Assembly (NCBI GenBank): GCA_041481365.1
Contig: JBGPBS010000013.1
Span: forward strand, 1 to 28,279
Length of the DNA: 28,279 bases
Origin: DASPTR01 sp041481365
GTDB lineage: Archaea; Thermoproteota; Bathyarchaeia; Bathyarchaeales; Bathycorpusculaceae
Direction of reading: 5' to 3'
Shown here: in pieces, positions 1 through 7,351 of the stretch
How the letters are laid out: the number at the start of each line of letters is the position of its first letter
How positions within the stretch are numbered: position 1 is the stretch's first letter
The notes under the pieces: generated by a model
What the model was told of the DNA's origin: nothing
The model's input: only the letters and a program-made list of their open reading frames with translations
Database searches by the model: none
Program-made: the position numbers and the translations under genes

Positions 1-327
1 TCTGCCTATGGCAACTACACGTTAAGCGCTTATGTTTGGCCCGTTCCAGGCGAAACCAACACGGTGGACAACAACTTCACGGGAAGTTGGGTCTTCGTGT
101 CGATGGTTGGAGACTTGACTGGGGGCTCTGCTAGCCCGTGGGATTTTGTTCCAGACGGCAAGTGCGACGGCAAAGACGTTTCCGTAGCCGCAAAATGCTT
201 CGGCAGCTATCCCGGATGCCCACCACCGCTGATATGGAACGCGAACTGCGATGTGAACAATGATGGTAAAGTCGACGGCAAAGACATAAGCTTAGTAGCC
301 AGACACTTCGGAGAATACACCCCATAA
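1..327 (+). CDS. C-terminal part of a secreted protein with a dockerin-like domain (5' truncated)
   Basis: The reading frame is open from base 1 to a TAA at 325-327, so only the last 108 residues are present and the start lies outside the window. The first 40 or so residues look like the end of a beta-sandwich such as CARDB (aromatic residues, VDNNF). The rest is a duplicated calcium-loop pattern typical of dockerin type I: a first loop D-G-K-C-D-G-K-D-V followed by a short helix ending in CFG, and a second loop D-V-N-N-D-G-K-V-D-G-K-D-I followed by a helix ending in HFG. The subtilisin at 20325-21632 carries the same module. Dockerins normally bind cohesins on a partner. No cohesin is visible here, so partner and function are unknown. 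It is probably exported, though the signal peptide lies outside the window. Confidence 0.75.
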   Translation, partial: SAYGNYTLSAYVWPVPGETNTVDNNFTGSWVFVSMVGDLTGGSASPWDFVPDGKCDGKDVSVAAKCFGSYPGCPPPLIWNANCDVNNDGKVDGKDISLVARHFGEYTP

Positions 328-1182
328 CCCCATCTTCTTTCTGAAGAGCAGGCAAAACTAAAAAATGATCGCGAAAGTCGGCTGATAGCTAATTAGTCAA
401 AAAGAAGAAAAAAGGAGAAATGTTTGCGGGAGGCTTCTCGTGGCTACGCCAAGTATACCTCACTTCGGCTCACGCAATCTATACCGTTGACGATGGAAAA
501 TTCGGGAACTTCGTCTAGGCTTAGATCAAGCCCTTCTCAAGAAGATTTACAAACGCTGTGCGGAGGAATACTAACCCAAGACCAAAGACCTTCTGAAGTG
601 GAAACAAGAAGTAGCATCCTTCAAAGCCGAGTCTTAAGTTGACTCGATTCTACAAAGATTAGGACTCCTTGAAGGTTTTCCAGTGCATCAAAAAACATAT
701 ATTTATATTTTATTTTCTTCCCAAAACCCACCTACAACCGCAAGTATACAAGTCTAGGGGTCATAAAAAATCAAGATTTTAGAGCATGACCTCTTAAAAG
801 TTGTCAAAGTTTGATTGGTGAGAAAATGCACACATTAACGTTAAAAAAAGAGTTAAACGGTGCAGAAACTGAGCTAAAGGATCTGAAAATACTAGTAAAG
901 AATTATCGGTACTTGTCAACAGATTAATTGAAATGAGGATAGGAAATCTTCTCAGGAACCAATAATTTGAGCATTCTCACACTACCAAATCATGTTCAAA
1001 AAGCAGTTTTGGCTCTGAATTCACTAGGAATGTGTGATTCTACTGCCGTATCTAAAATCACATGAAGACGTAGGCGTGCGCTAATGCTTCTGACTGAAAA
1101 AAGGGGAATTGAGCGGGAGAAGTCACCAACTGAGAAAGGTTAAAGTGAAGCAAGTTCCGATTATACGGGATCAGAGAATAAC
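328..1182. other. Gene-poor interval with decayed coding sequence
   Basis: No intact gene is convincing here. At about 509-700 a plus-strand frame reads as helix-rich protein (LGLDQALLKKIYKRCAEEY, then KTKDLLKWKQEVASFKAES) interrupted by stops, which looks like the worn end of a gene. An AT-rich stretch at 690-717 contains TATA-like sequence (atatttatatttta) and could be an old promoter or a T-rich terminator. The second half holds the remnant of a winged-helix regulator, listed separately. A 72-codon open frame at 424-642 has Ser/Thr/Arg-rich composition and resembles no protein family I know. Confidence 0.5.
826..1143 (+). pseudogene. Decayed winged-helix transcription regulator (remnant)
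   Basis: An ATG at 826, preceded by ggtgag, opens a 33-codon frame of helical character (ELNGAETELKDLKILVKNYR) that stops at 925-927. A one-base frame change continues it as LVNRLIEMRIGNLLRNQ. From 967, in a third frame, LPNHVQKAVLALNSLGMCDSTAVSKIT is followed by a TGA (1063-1065), then RRRRALMLL and a stop at 1141-1143. The segment resembles the LP-x-H-x-x-K-x-x-x-AL-x-x-LG start of archaeal winged-helix regulators, where T-G-R-x-R-A usually follows. The TGA sits where that Gly (GGA) would be. I read this as a broken regulator. The family assignment is from memory of the motif and is tentative. Confidence 0.4.
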
Positions 1183-2382
1183 ATGGTCAAGGAAGAACTG
1201 GGACAGAGCGAGCAGAAACGAACTGTTGTTTTGTGCGTGGACAGAGACGGTGATATCGGAGCAAAGGCCGAGGTTAAGACGCCCGTTATCGGAAGAGAGC
1301 AGAATATTGATGCGGCTGTGAAGTTGGCGCTCAGCGATCCGGAAGAATCGGACGCCAACGCGATGTTCGAGGCAGTCAGAATCTATGATCAACTGAAAAA
1401 GGAAGACAATCCGAAAGAAGCATTTGAGATTGCAACGATATCCGGGTCTGAGCTGGGAGGGGTCGGAGCGGACAGGAAGGTGGTTGCTGAGCTAGGTGAA
1501 GTGCTTAGCTCTTTTCCCGCGAAAGAGGTCATCCTGGTCGTTGACGGATACTCGGACGAGGTCGTCCTTCCCCTTGTTCAGTCCAGGGTGCAGGTTTCAT
1601 CGATAAGTAGAATAGTCGTTAAGCACAGCGAATCGATCGAGGAAACTGCCGCGATATTCTTAAGATACTTGAGAACGATTTTGGACAACCCGCGTTACTC
1701 GCGTTTCGTTCTGGGCGTCCCAGGCATACTCGCGCTGATCGCAGGCGTCCTGTGGATATTCAACCTTCTCTCGATATTCTGGATAGTTTTTGTTTTTGTG
1801 CTAAGTGCAATATTGGTGATAAAGGGTTTTGGGGCTGACAGAGTAGCCAAGAACTTCTACACGTGGATAAAGGATTACTCTCCTCCACCGCTCAGGGTCC
1901 AAATTTCCAATTTCTCCATACTGGGTGGTGCCTTATGTGTGACGTTGGGCGCGTACCAGGGATGGGCACACGCTGCGGCCGTAGAGGCAATCACGCCGCC
2001 ACGTGACCTTGCCGGGTGGCTAAGCATTCTTCCAACGCTCGCTGGATATTTCATCAAAGACTCAATGATATTGATAGTGGTGGGTATATGCATTGCCTTG
2101 ACAGGAAGAGCGATAAGGTGGTACCTTGAACGTGACACGAGATTATTGCGCAACGCAGCTCTGATTGCTACTGTCGGATGGTCGAGTCAGATACTGGATG
2201 CAGCCTCCGACCTGCTGATTAAGCCAGATAGTCAGAGCGGCTTAACGAAACTCGTTTTCACTGTCGTCGTGGGCATCCTTATAGGGGTAGCTTCAGTCTT
2301 AATCATCTTTGTAGTTCACAGGTCTTCAAGAGGATTCTTCCACGCGACTAAAGAGCAGGTTGAAGAGTTTGGGGCAGGCTAA
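1183..2382 (+). CDS. DUF373 family membrane protein
   Basis: A 399-residue protein of the archaeal DUF373 family, whose function is unknown. The N-terminal half is soluble and begins with the family signature VVLCVDRDGDIG (residues 15-26), followed by PVIGRE and the acidic DPEESDANA stretch; this part resembles a nucleotide-binding fold. From residue about 170 there are roughly six hydrophobic segments (about 172-190, 193-212, 243-260, 280-307, 322-345, 353-379), so the C-terminal half is in the membrane. The ATG at 1183 leaves the usual short charged tail before the first strand. The end overlaps the next gene by 23 bases, so the two are probably translated together. Nothing in the sequence explains a link to purine salvage beyond this coupling. 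Confidence 0.85.
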   Translation: MVKEELGQSEQKRTVVLCVDRDGDIGAKAEVKTPVIGREQNIDAAVKLALSDPEESDANAMFEAVRIYDQLKKEDNPKEAFEIATISGSELGGVGADRKVVAELGEVLSSFPAKEVILVVDGYSDEVVLPLVQSRVQVSSISRIVVKHSESIEETAAIFLRYLRTILDNPRYSRFVLGVPGILALIAGVLWIFNLLSIFWIVFVFVLSAILVIKGFGADRVAKNFYTWIKDYSPPPLRVQISNFSILGGALCVTLGAYQGWAHAAAVEAITPPRDLAGWLSILPTLAGYFIKDSMILIVVGICIALTGRAIRWYLERDTRLLRNAALIATVGWSSQILDAASDLLIKPDSQSGLTKLVFTVVVGILIGVASVLIIFVVHRSSRGFFHATKEQVEEFGAG

Positions 2383-3157
2383 GGTTGCCGTCATCGGAGG
2401 AACCGGTTTCGAAGACTTTTTCAAGAATGCAAGAAGCATGCGCCTGAGAACACCTTATGGAATGGTTTCGTCCGTTTTCGCCAAGACACTGGAGAAGAAA
2501 GAGGTGATTCTCCTCCTCAGACACGGAACAGGTCATTCGATCCCTCCGCATAAAGTGAACTATAGAGCCAATGTTTGCGCCTTGCATAGGACAGGCATTG
2601 AAAGAATCTTGGCTACTAACGCTGTGGGTGCCATAAACCGAGATTTCAAGACTGGCGACCTAGTCATTCCAAACGATTTTGTTGACTTCACAAAGTTTCG
2701 CCCAACAACCTTCTATGATAAGGCGCCTGTGACGCACATTGACGTTTCAGAAGCGTACTGCCCAGAGCTGAGGAAACTGCTCATCGAAAACGCTGAGAAG
2801 CTTGATTTGTCCGTGTGGGAGAACGCAGTTCTTGTCTGCACCGAAGGACCACGCTTCGAGACTCCCGCCGAGATCGCACTTTTCAAGCGATTAACGTGCG
2901 ATGTCGCAGGGATGACAAGCTTTCCGGAGGTTGTGCTTGCACGCGAGCTTCAAATGTGCTATGCAAGCATATGCTACGTTTCGAACATGGCCGCTGGGAT
3001 ACAGCGTCGACTGACAGCTTCTGAAGTCTCGAAGGTGTCCAAGCAGATTCTTCCAAAGATGAAGCAAGTCTTAATTGAGAGCATAAGAAGTCTACCTGAT
3101 GAACGTGGAGAAAACTGCACCTGCGCCCACTCATTGCAGGACGCGAGGTTCAGATGA
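2360..3157 (+). CDS. MTA/MTI phosphorylase-like purine nucleoside phosphorylase
   Basis: Phosphorolysis of a purine nucleoside such as methylthioadenosine, methylthioinosine or inosine to free base and ribose-1-phosphate. Motifs in order: phosphate-loop GGTG (13-16), RHGTGH (54-59), NYRAN (67-71), ATNAVGAIN (85-93), CTEGPRFET (160-168), GMTSFPEVVLARE (184-196) and VSNMAAG (207-213). Asn209 occupies the base-recognition position. As I recall the family, Asp there goes with 6-aminopurines (MTA) and Asn with 6-oxopurines (MTI, inosine). The end carries C253-T-C255, a CxC seen in thermostable archaeal homologues. The TTG at 2360 is the longest start; a TTG at 2369 is possible. It overlaps DUF373 by 23 bases and shares ATGA (3154-3157) with the prenyltransferase gene. 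Confidence 0.85.
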   Translation: MKSLGQAKVAVIGGTGFEDFFKNARSMRLRTPYGMVSSVFAKTLEKKEVILLLRHGTGHSIPPHKVNYRANVCALHRTGIERILATNAVGAINRDFKTGDLVIPNDFVDFTKFRPTTFYDKAPVTHIDVSEAYCPELRKLLIENAEKLDLSVWENAVLVCTEGPRFETPAEIALFKRLTCDVAGMTSFPEVVLARELQMCYASICYVSNMAAGIQRRLTASEVSKVSKQILPKMKQVLIESIRSLPDERGENCTCAHSLQDARFR

Positions 3158-3939
3158 TGTTCAAGAAGATCCTTTCAACCGTCGGCGCGTACAAACTGTA
3201 CGAAAGGTGGCTATGGCGCCAGGTTAAGAACGGCGCCAAACCCGAACACATAGCAATAATTCTGGATGGAAATCGAAGATGGGCGACGGATAAGGCTCTC
3301 AACCCATGGTCAGGACACGAGAAAGGCGCTGAAAAAGTTGAACAATTGATCGACTGGTGCATAAAGCTCAAAGTCAAATCCATGACTCTCTATGCTTTCT
3401 CAACCGAGAACTTCACGCGCTCAAAAGAAGAAGTCGCAGAAATAATGCGCATCGCCTGTGAGAACCTACGGAAGATATTGACGGATGAGCGTGTTCACAA
3501 AGACAGGATACGCGTGAAAGTCATCGGTCGGACCAACCTCTTGCCTGAAGACTTGCAACAGGTCATACAAAACGTCGAAAGGACAACCCAAGATTACGAT
3601 GGCCACTTCCTCAACTTTGCCTTCGCCTATGGCGGCAGGGCTGAAATCGTGGACGCTGCGAGAAAAATCGCTGAGGACGTTCACGCTGGGAGACTCAACC
3701 CGGAGAACGTTGATGAAGCAACGTTCGAGCAACATCTCTACACCGCGCATCTGCCTAAGCAGGACCCTGATCTGATCATCAGGACCTCAGGCGAGGAGAG
3801 GTTGAGCGGCTTCCTGTTATGGCAGTCTGCTTACAGCGAACTGTGCTTTCTGGACGTTTACTGGCCCGATTTCCGCCTAATAGACTTACTCCGTGCTGTG
3901 AGAACGTTTCAGAACCGCAAGAGACGCTTCGGCGCGTAA
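3154..3939 (+). CDS. uppS: Cis-prenyltransferase (tritrans,polycis-undecaprenyl diphosphate synthase type)
   Basis: Condenses isopentenyl diphosphate units in cis onto an allylic primer to make the long polyprenyl carrier lipid used in glycosylation. The archaeal enzyme uses geranylgeranyl diphosphate. Visible motifs: HIAIILDGNRRWA (32-44) with catalytic Asp38, the GHEKGAE helix (54-60), TLYAFSTENFTRS (78-90), FAFAYGGRAEIVDA, and the C-terminal PDLIIRTSGEERLSGFLLWQ with the Arg and Glu that hold the diphosphate. Length 261 residues is normal. The start ATG overlaps the preceding stop in ATGA, which fixes it by translational coupling. The gene ends two bases before the convergent GTPase gene, leaving no separate terminator space. 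Confidence 0.92.
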   Translation: MMFKKILSTVGAYKLYERWLWRQVKNGAKPEHIAIILDGNRRWATDKALNPWSGHEKGAEKVEQLIDWCIKLKVKSMTLYAFSTENFTRSKEEVAEIMRIACENLRKILTDERVHKDRIRVKVIGRTNLLPEDLQQVIQNVERTTQDYDGHFLNFAFAYGGRAEIVDAARKIAEDVHAGRLNPENVDEATFEQHLYTAHLPKQDPDLIIRTSGEERLSGFLLWQSAYSELCFLDVYWPDFRLIDLLRAVRTFQNRKRRFGA

Positions 3940-3941
3940 GA

Positions 3942-5165
3942 CTATGCTCTTCTTTTCGCGCTTACTATTGACAGAACATCCCTGTCTTTAAGCACGTAAT
4001 CCTCTCCGACTCTCTTTTTCTCTCTTGCCTCAATAGCATAGATGAAACCCTCACCTAGCTCCGTGTGAATAATGTAGGCAAGTTGACGCGCAGTGGTTCC
4101 ATACGGCACAAGATATGCATCTGGAAGAACTCTTCCGTTATGGTCCGCCAAGTGCTCCAAATCCTCAACTGGATACACCGCAATCATATTCAACAGCTTG
4201 CAGAAGGCGGCGTTCACGGCCTCCTGAACCCCCGTTGACCCAAACTTGAGAAGGATTTTCTCTCTAACAGTCTCCAATGCCTTCAGTTGGGTTTCGCTCA
4301 ATTTTTCTGGCTTCAGGATTTTGAAGTTGCAGTCTCCGGGCCGATAATCTATCAATTGCTTCTCAGCTGCTCTTCTCAGAACTAGTTCGGCTTCTGCACA
4401 GCACGGAATGACGATGTAATCTGACTTCTTCAGTTTTTCGAAGTTCTCCTCGGCACACGGTATGTCCATCTTGTTCGCTGCTATTATCATAGGCTTGGCT
4501 ATCTGCCTTAACGTATCCACGAACTTGAGGAAATCGTCCTCGCTCCAACTCGTAATCCTATCTGCATTCAGTCCTGCTTTTCTCATCGCTTCGGCAATGT
4601 GGTTTCTCCTTATTGACAGGCCGCTCAGTCGCTCCTCAAGCATTGAGAAAAGGTCCTTTGATTCAGCTTCAACCGTCCTGGCAATCTTTGGCCAGTCTTT
4701 TTTCAGTATATTTGCCATCCACATAGTTATTTCGCGTTCCAAGAATTTCACGTCTTCCAGCGGGTCATGCTCTCCCGGCTTGCACAGTCTTCCTTCGGTG
4801 TCTGTTCCTCCAGATGCGTCTACTACGTGGACTAACGCGTCGGCCTTGCGAATTTCGTCCAGAAACTGATTTCCTAACCCTTTTCCTTCCCAAGCCCCAG
4901 GCACGAGTCCTGCGCAGTCGATGAATTCCACTGGGATGAGCCGCACTCCATCCATGCAGAGCGAGTTTGCGGGATTGTCTTTAACGTTAAAATCCTCGTG
5001 GACGCAGGGGCTTCTCACATAGCCCACTCCCCTGTTCGGCTTTATCGTCGTAAACGGGTAGTTTGCAATCTCCGCCGGCGCCAAAGTTGAAGCACAAAAA
5101 AGGGTTGATTTTCCAGTGTTAGGTTTTCCAACTATGCCGAGCATTTTTGAATATGATCTCTGCAT
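3942..5165 (-). CDS. YchF-like archaeal GTPase with C-terminal TGS domain
   Basis: Obg/YchF-related P-loop GTPase, probably ribosome-associated. With the start at 5165 the protein has 407 residues. G1 is GIVGKPNTGKST near the N-terminus, with a switch region NYPFTTIKPN. G3 is FIDCAGLVPGAWEGKGLGNQFLDEIRKAD, which has no catalytic Gln. G4 is NKMD, so GTP is expected; true YchF has a changed G4 and prefers ATP. A helical insert follows, and a TGS-like beta fold ends the protein (VPYGTTARQLAYIIHTELG, then EDYVLKDRDVLSIVS). I chose the ATG at 5165 because a strong purine-rich site (gaggggggg, 5171-5179) sits just before it. A longer frame opens at 5222, and an ATG at 5144 directly precedes the G1 strand. 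Confidence 0.88.
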   Translation of the reverse strand: MQRSYSKMLGIVGKPNTGKSTLFCASTLAPAEIANYPFTTIKPNRGVGYVRSPCVHEDFNVKDNPANSLCMDGVRLIPVEFIDCAGLVPGAWEGKGLGNQFLDEIRKADALVHVVDASGGTDTEGRLCKPGEHDPLEDVKFLEREITMWMANILKKDWPKIARTVEAESKDLFSMLEERLSGLSIRRNHIAEAMRKAGLNADRITSWSEDDFLKFVDTLRQIAKPMIIAANKMDIPCAEENFEKLKKSDYIVIPCCAEAELVLRRAAEKQLIDYRPGDCNFKILKPEKLSETQLKALETVREKILLKFGSTGVQEAVNAAFCKLLNMIAVYPVEDLEHLADHNGRVLPDAYLVPYGTTARQLAYIIHTELGEGFIYAIEAREKKRVGEDYVLKDRDVLSIVSAKRRA

Positions 5166-5333
5166 TCGTCCCCCCCTCAAAACCTCGATTTTGACACTTG
5201 AGCAACAGCTTTGCTGGTTCATTATTCTACCATCATGGCTCTATAATGTTTTTGCTACACACCAGCGAAACCTAACTATTGTCAAGACGTGCCATGAACC
5301 TCGCTCACAAAGACGGGCACAAAGCACCATAAA

Positions 5334-5364
5334 ATAATATAAAAGTATCGCGTCTTATAAGACG
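5334..5364 (+). promoter_or_regulatory. Promoter region of the E1/E2 operon with a 14-bp perfect palindrome
   Basis: An AT-rich box ataatataaaag (5334-5345) lies about 50-60 bp before the TTG start at 5396. Just downstream, cgtcttataagacg (5351-5364) is a perfect 14-bp palindrome with TTATAA at its centre. It falls between the box and the expected transcription start, or it is itself the TATA element. Either way a protein bound there would block initiation. This is a sequence reading only. Confidence 0.45.
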
Positions 5365-5395
5365 TGAACCATGGGTTAATGGTCGTGAAGGTAAT

Positions 5396-6361
5396 TTGGC
5401 TTCGAACTTGGCGAAAGAAAAGCTCGTTGAAATGTACAGAGAAATGCTTGAAATCCGTCTGTTTGAAGAAAAGGTTTTCGAGCTCTATGGTCAAAACCTT
5501 GTTCCGGGTACGATTCACCTCTATGCTGGTGAAGAAGCCGTTGCCGTAGGCGTTTGCAGCGGGCTGAGGAAAGATGATTATATCACGAGCACGCACAGGG
5601 GTCATGGACATTGCATAGCGAAAGGCGCTGACTTGAATCGAACCATGGCTGAAATCTTAGGGAAGAAAACCGGTTATTGTAAAGGCAAGGGCGGCTCGAT
5701 GCACATAGCAGACTTCAGCATAGGGATGCTCGGCGCAACAGGAGTTGTGGGTGCGGGCCTGCCGATAGCTGTAGGCGCGGGCCTATCAGCCAAGCTCAGG
5801 AATACGGACCAGGTTGTAGCCTGTTTTTTCGGCGAGGGTGCTTCAAACCAAGGAACGTTTCATGAGAGCCTGAACATGGCGTCAACGTGGAAGTTGCCAG
5901 TGATTTTTGTATGCGAAAACAACCTCTACGCCATGGGAACTCGTCAATCATGCGCAATGAAGATAGAAAACGTCGCCGATCGCGCTGCAGCATACGGGAT
6001 TCAAGGCGTGGCAGTGGATGGCAACGATGTCTTAGCAGTTTACAAGGCCACATGTGAGGCTGTCGAAAGGGCGAGAAAAGGAGAAGGACCGACGCTTATT
6101 GAATGCAAGACCTACAGGCACAAGGGACATTCGCGGGTTGACCCGGCGAAATACAGACCTAAAGAGGAGGTTCAAGAGTGGCTACAAAGAGACCCTGTCA
6201 AAACCTTCAGAGAATACCTTGCTCTTGGACATTCCTTTGGAGAAGCTGAGCTTCAATCCGTCGAAAAGGAAGCAGCAGCCAAGATTGATGATGCAGTCAA
6301 ATTTGCTTTGGAAAGTCCCTATCCAGCGCCGGATGAAGCCCTAGAAGACGTATACGCTTAG
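5396..6361 (+). CDS. Thiamine diphosphate-dependent dehydrogenase E1 component, alpha subunit
   Basis: Alpha chain of the E1 decarboxylase of a pyruvate/acetoin/branched-chain 2-oxoacid dehydrogenase complex. It binds thiamine diphosphate and Mg and, with beta, passes the acyl group to the E2 lipoyl arm. Motifs: STHRGHGHCIAKG (65-77), KGGSMHIAD (98-106), the ThDP motif GEGASNQGTFHE (146-157) ending in CENNLYAMG (173-181), and the active-site loop YRHKGHSRVDP near residue 240. The 321 residues fit a short acetoin- or archaeal-type E1 alpha. The start is TTG 5396, preceded by gaaggt (5387-5392); the next Met is residue 13. The stop TAG at 6359-6361 runs straight into the beta gene. Substrate cannot be decided from sequence alone. 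Confidence 0.92.
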   Translation: MASNLAKEKLVEMYREMLEIRLFEEKVFELYGQNLVPGTIHLYAGEEAVAVGVCSGLRKDDYITSTHRGHGHCIAKGADLNRTMAEILGKKTGYCKGKGGSMHIADFSIGMLGATGVVGAGLPIAVGAGLSAKLRNTDQVVACFFGEGASNQGTFHESLNMASTWKLPVIFVCENNLYAMGTRQSCAMKIENVADRAAAYGIQGVAVDGNDVLAVYKATCEAVERARKGEGPTLIECKTYRHKGHSRVDPAKYRPKEEVQEWLQRDPVKTFREYLALGHSFGEAELQSVEKEAAAKIDDAVKFALESPYPAPDEALEDVYA

Positions 6362-6375
6362 TGAGGGGAAGGAAC

Positions 6376-7350
6376 ATGAGAAGCTTGACATACCGCGACT
6401 CGTTGCGTGAAGCATTAAGGGAAGAGATGCGCAGGGACCCTTCAGTCTTCTTGCTTGGAGAGGACATCGGCAGGTGTTGGGGAGGAGCTTTCAAGGTTAC
6501 CGCCGGTCTGGCAGAAGAGTTTGGGGACGAAAGAGTCAGGGACACTCCCATATCAGAATCGGCGATAATCGGGACAGGGGTCGGCGCCGCGATAACTGGC
6601 ATGCGGCCCGTGGCAGAAATAATGTTCGGAGACTTGACCGCCCTGGCGATGGACCAGATTGCAAACCAGGCGGCGAAGATACGTTACATGTTCGGGGGGC
6701 AAGCAGCATGTCCACTGGTGATCAGAACGCCTTTCGGCGCAGGAGTAAACATTGCTGCCCACCATTCACAAAGCCTAGAAGCTTGGTTCATGCATGTTCC
6801 CGGCTTGAACGTCGCAGTGCCATCAACACCGTACGATGCGAAAGGGCTCTTGAAAACGGCCATTAGAGGCAGCAATCCAGTCTTTTTCTGCGAGCACAAA
6901 CTGCTGTATCCAATTGAAGGAGAAGTCCCAGAAGAAGAGTACACTGTGCCATTCGGTAAAGCAGATGTCAAGAAAGAGGGTTCTGATGCCACCATAGTGG
7001 CTACTCTGTACATGGTCCACATGGCTCTCAAAGCTGCCAAAGTCCTTGAGAAGGAGGGAATAAACGCCGAAGTGGTCGACCCGAGAACTCTGACGCCTTT
7101 GGATAAGCAGGCGATAATGAAGTCTGTTAAGAAAACCGGGAGAATTGTCATCGTCAGCGAAGACTGCAAGACGGGAGGAGTGAGCGCTGAGATTGCAGCC
7201 TCTGTTGCAGAAGAGGCTCTAGACTATTTGGATGCCCCGATAAAACGTCTTGCTGAACCTGACACCCCTATCCCTTTCAGTCCTCCCTTGGAACAATATG
7301 TGATCCCAAACGAGAAAATGATAATCAAAGCAGTCAAGGAAGTGATCTAG
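6376..7350 (+). CDS. Thiamine diphosphate-dependent dehydrogenase E1 component, beta subunit
   Basis: Beta chain of the E1 heterotetramer. It supplies the Glu that activates thiamine and the surface for E2. The N-terminus TYRDSLREALREEMRRD leads into VFLLGEDIG, the usual E1-beta start, followed by RVRDTPISESAIIGTGVGAA with the catalytic Glu, EIMFGD, MDQIANQAAKIRYM, RTPFGAG and AHHSQSLEAW. The C-terminal domain has PVFFCEHKLLY and ends with RLAEPDTPIPFSPPLEQY. I chose the ATG at 6376 because gaggggaagg (6363-6372) precedes it. A GTG at 6361 overlapping the alpha stop would add five residues and leave no site before it. The protein has 324 residues. The stop is one base before the E2 start. Confidence 0.92.
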   Translation: MRSLTYRDSLREALREEMRRDPSVFLLGEDIGRCWGGAFKVTAGLAEEFGDERVRDTPISESAIIGTGVGAAITGMRPVAEIMFGDLTALAMDQIANQAAKIRYMFGGQAACPLVIRTPFGAGVNIAAHHSQSLEAWFMHVPGLNVAVPSTPYDAKGLLKTAIRGSNPVFFCEHKLLYPIEGEVPEEEYTVPFGKADVKKEGSDATIVATLYMVHMALKAAKVLEKEGINAEVVDPRTLTPLDKQAIMKSVKKTGRIVIVSEDCKTGGVSAEIAASVAEEALDYLDAPIKRLAEPDTPIPFSPPLEQYVIPNEKMIIKAVKEVI

Positions 7351-7351
7351 G

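Noticed and set aside
424..642. A 72-codon open frame in the first gap
   Set aside because: Ser/Thr/Arg-rich with no domain and no ribosome site. An alternative frame through the same bases looks more protein-like but contains stops.
5166..5222. N-terminal extension of the GTPase from 5222
   Set aside because: The ATG at 5165 has a strong purine-rich site directly before it. The extension would encode that site and has no match to the family.
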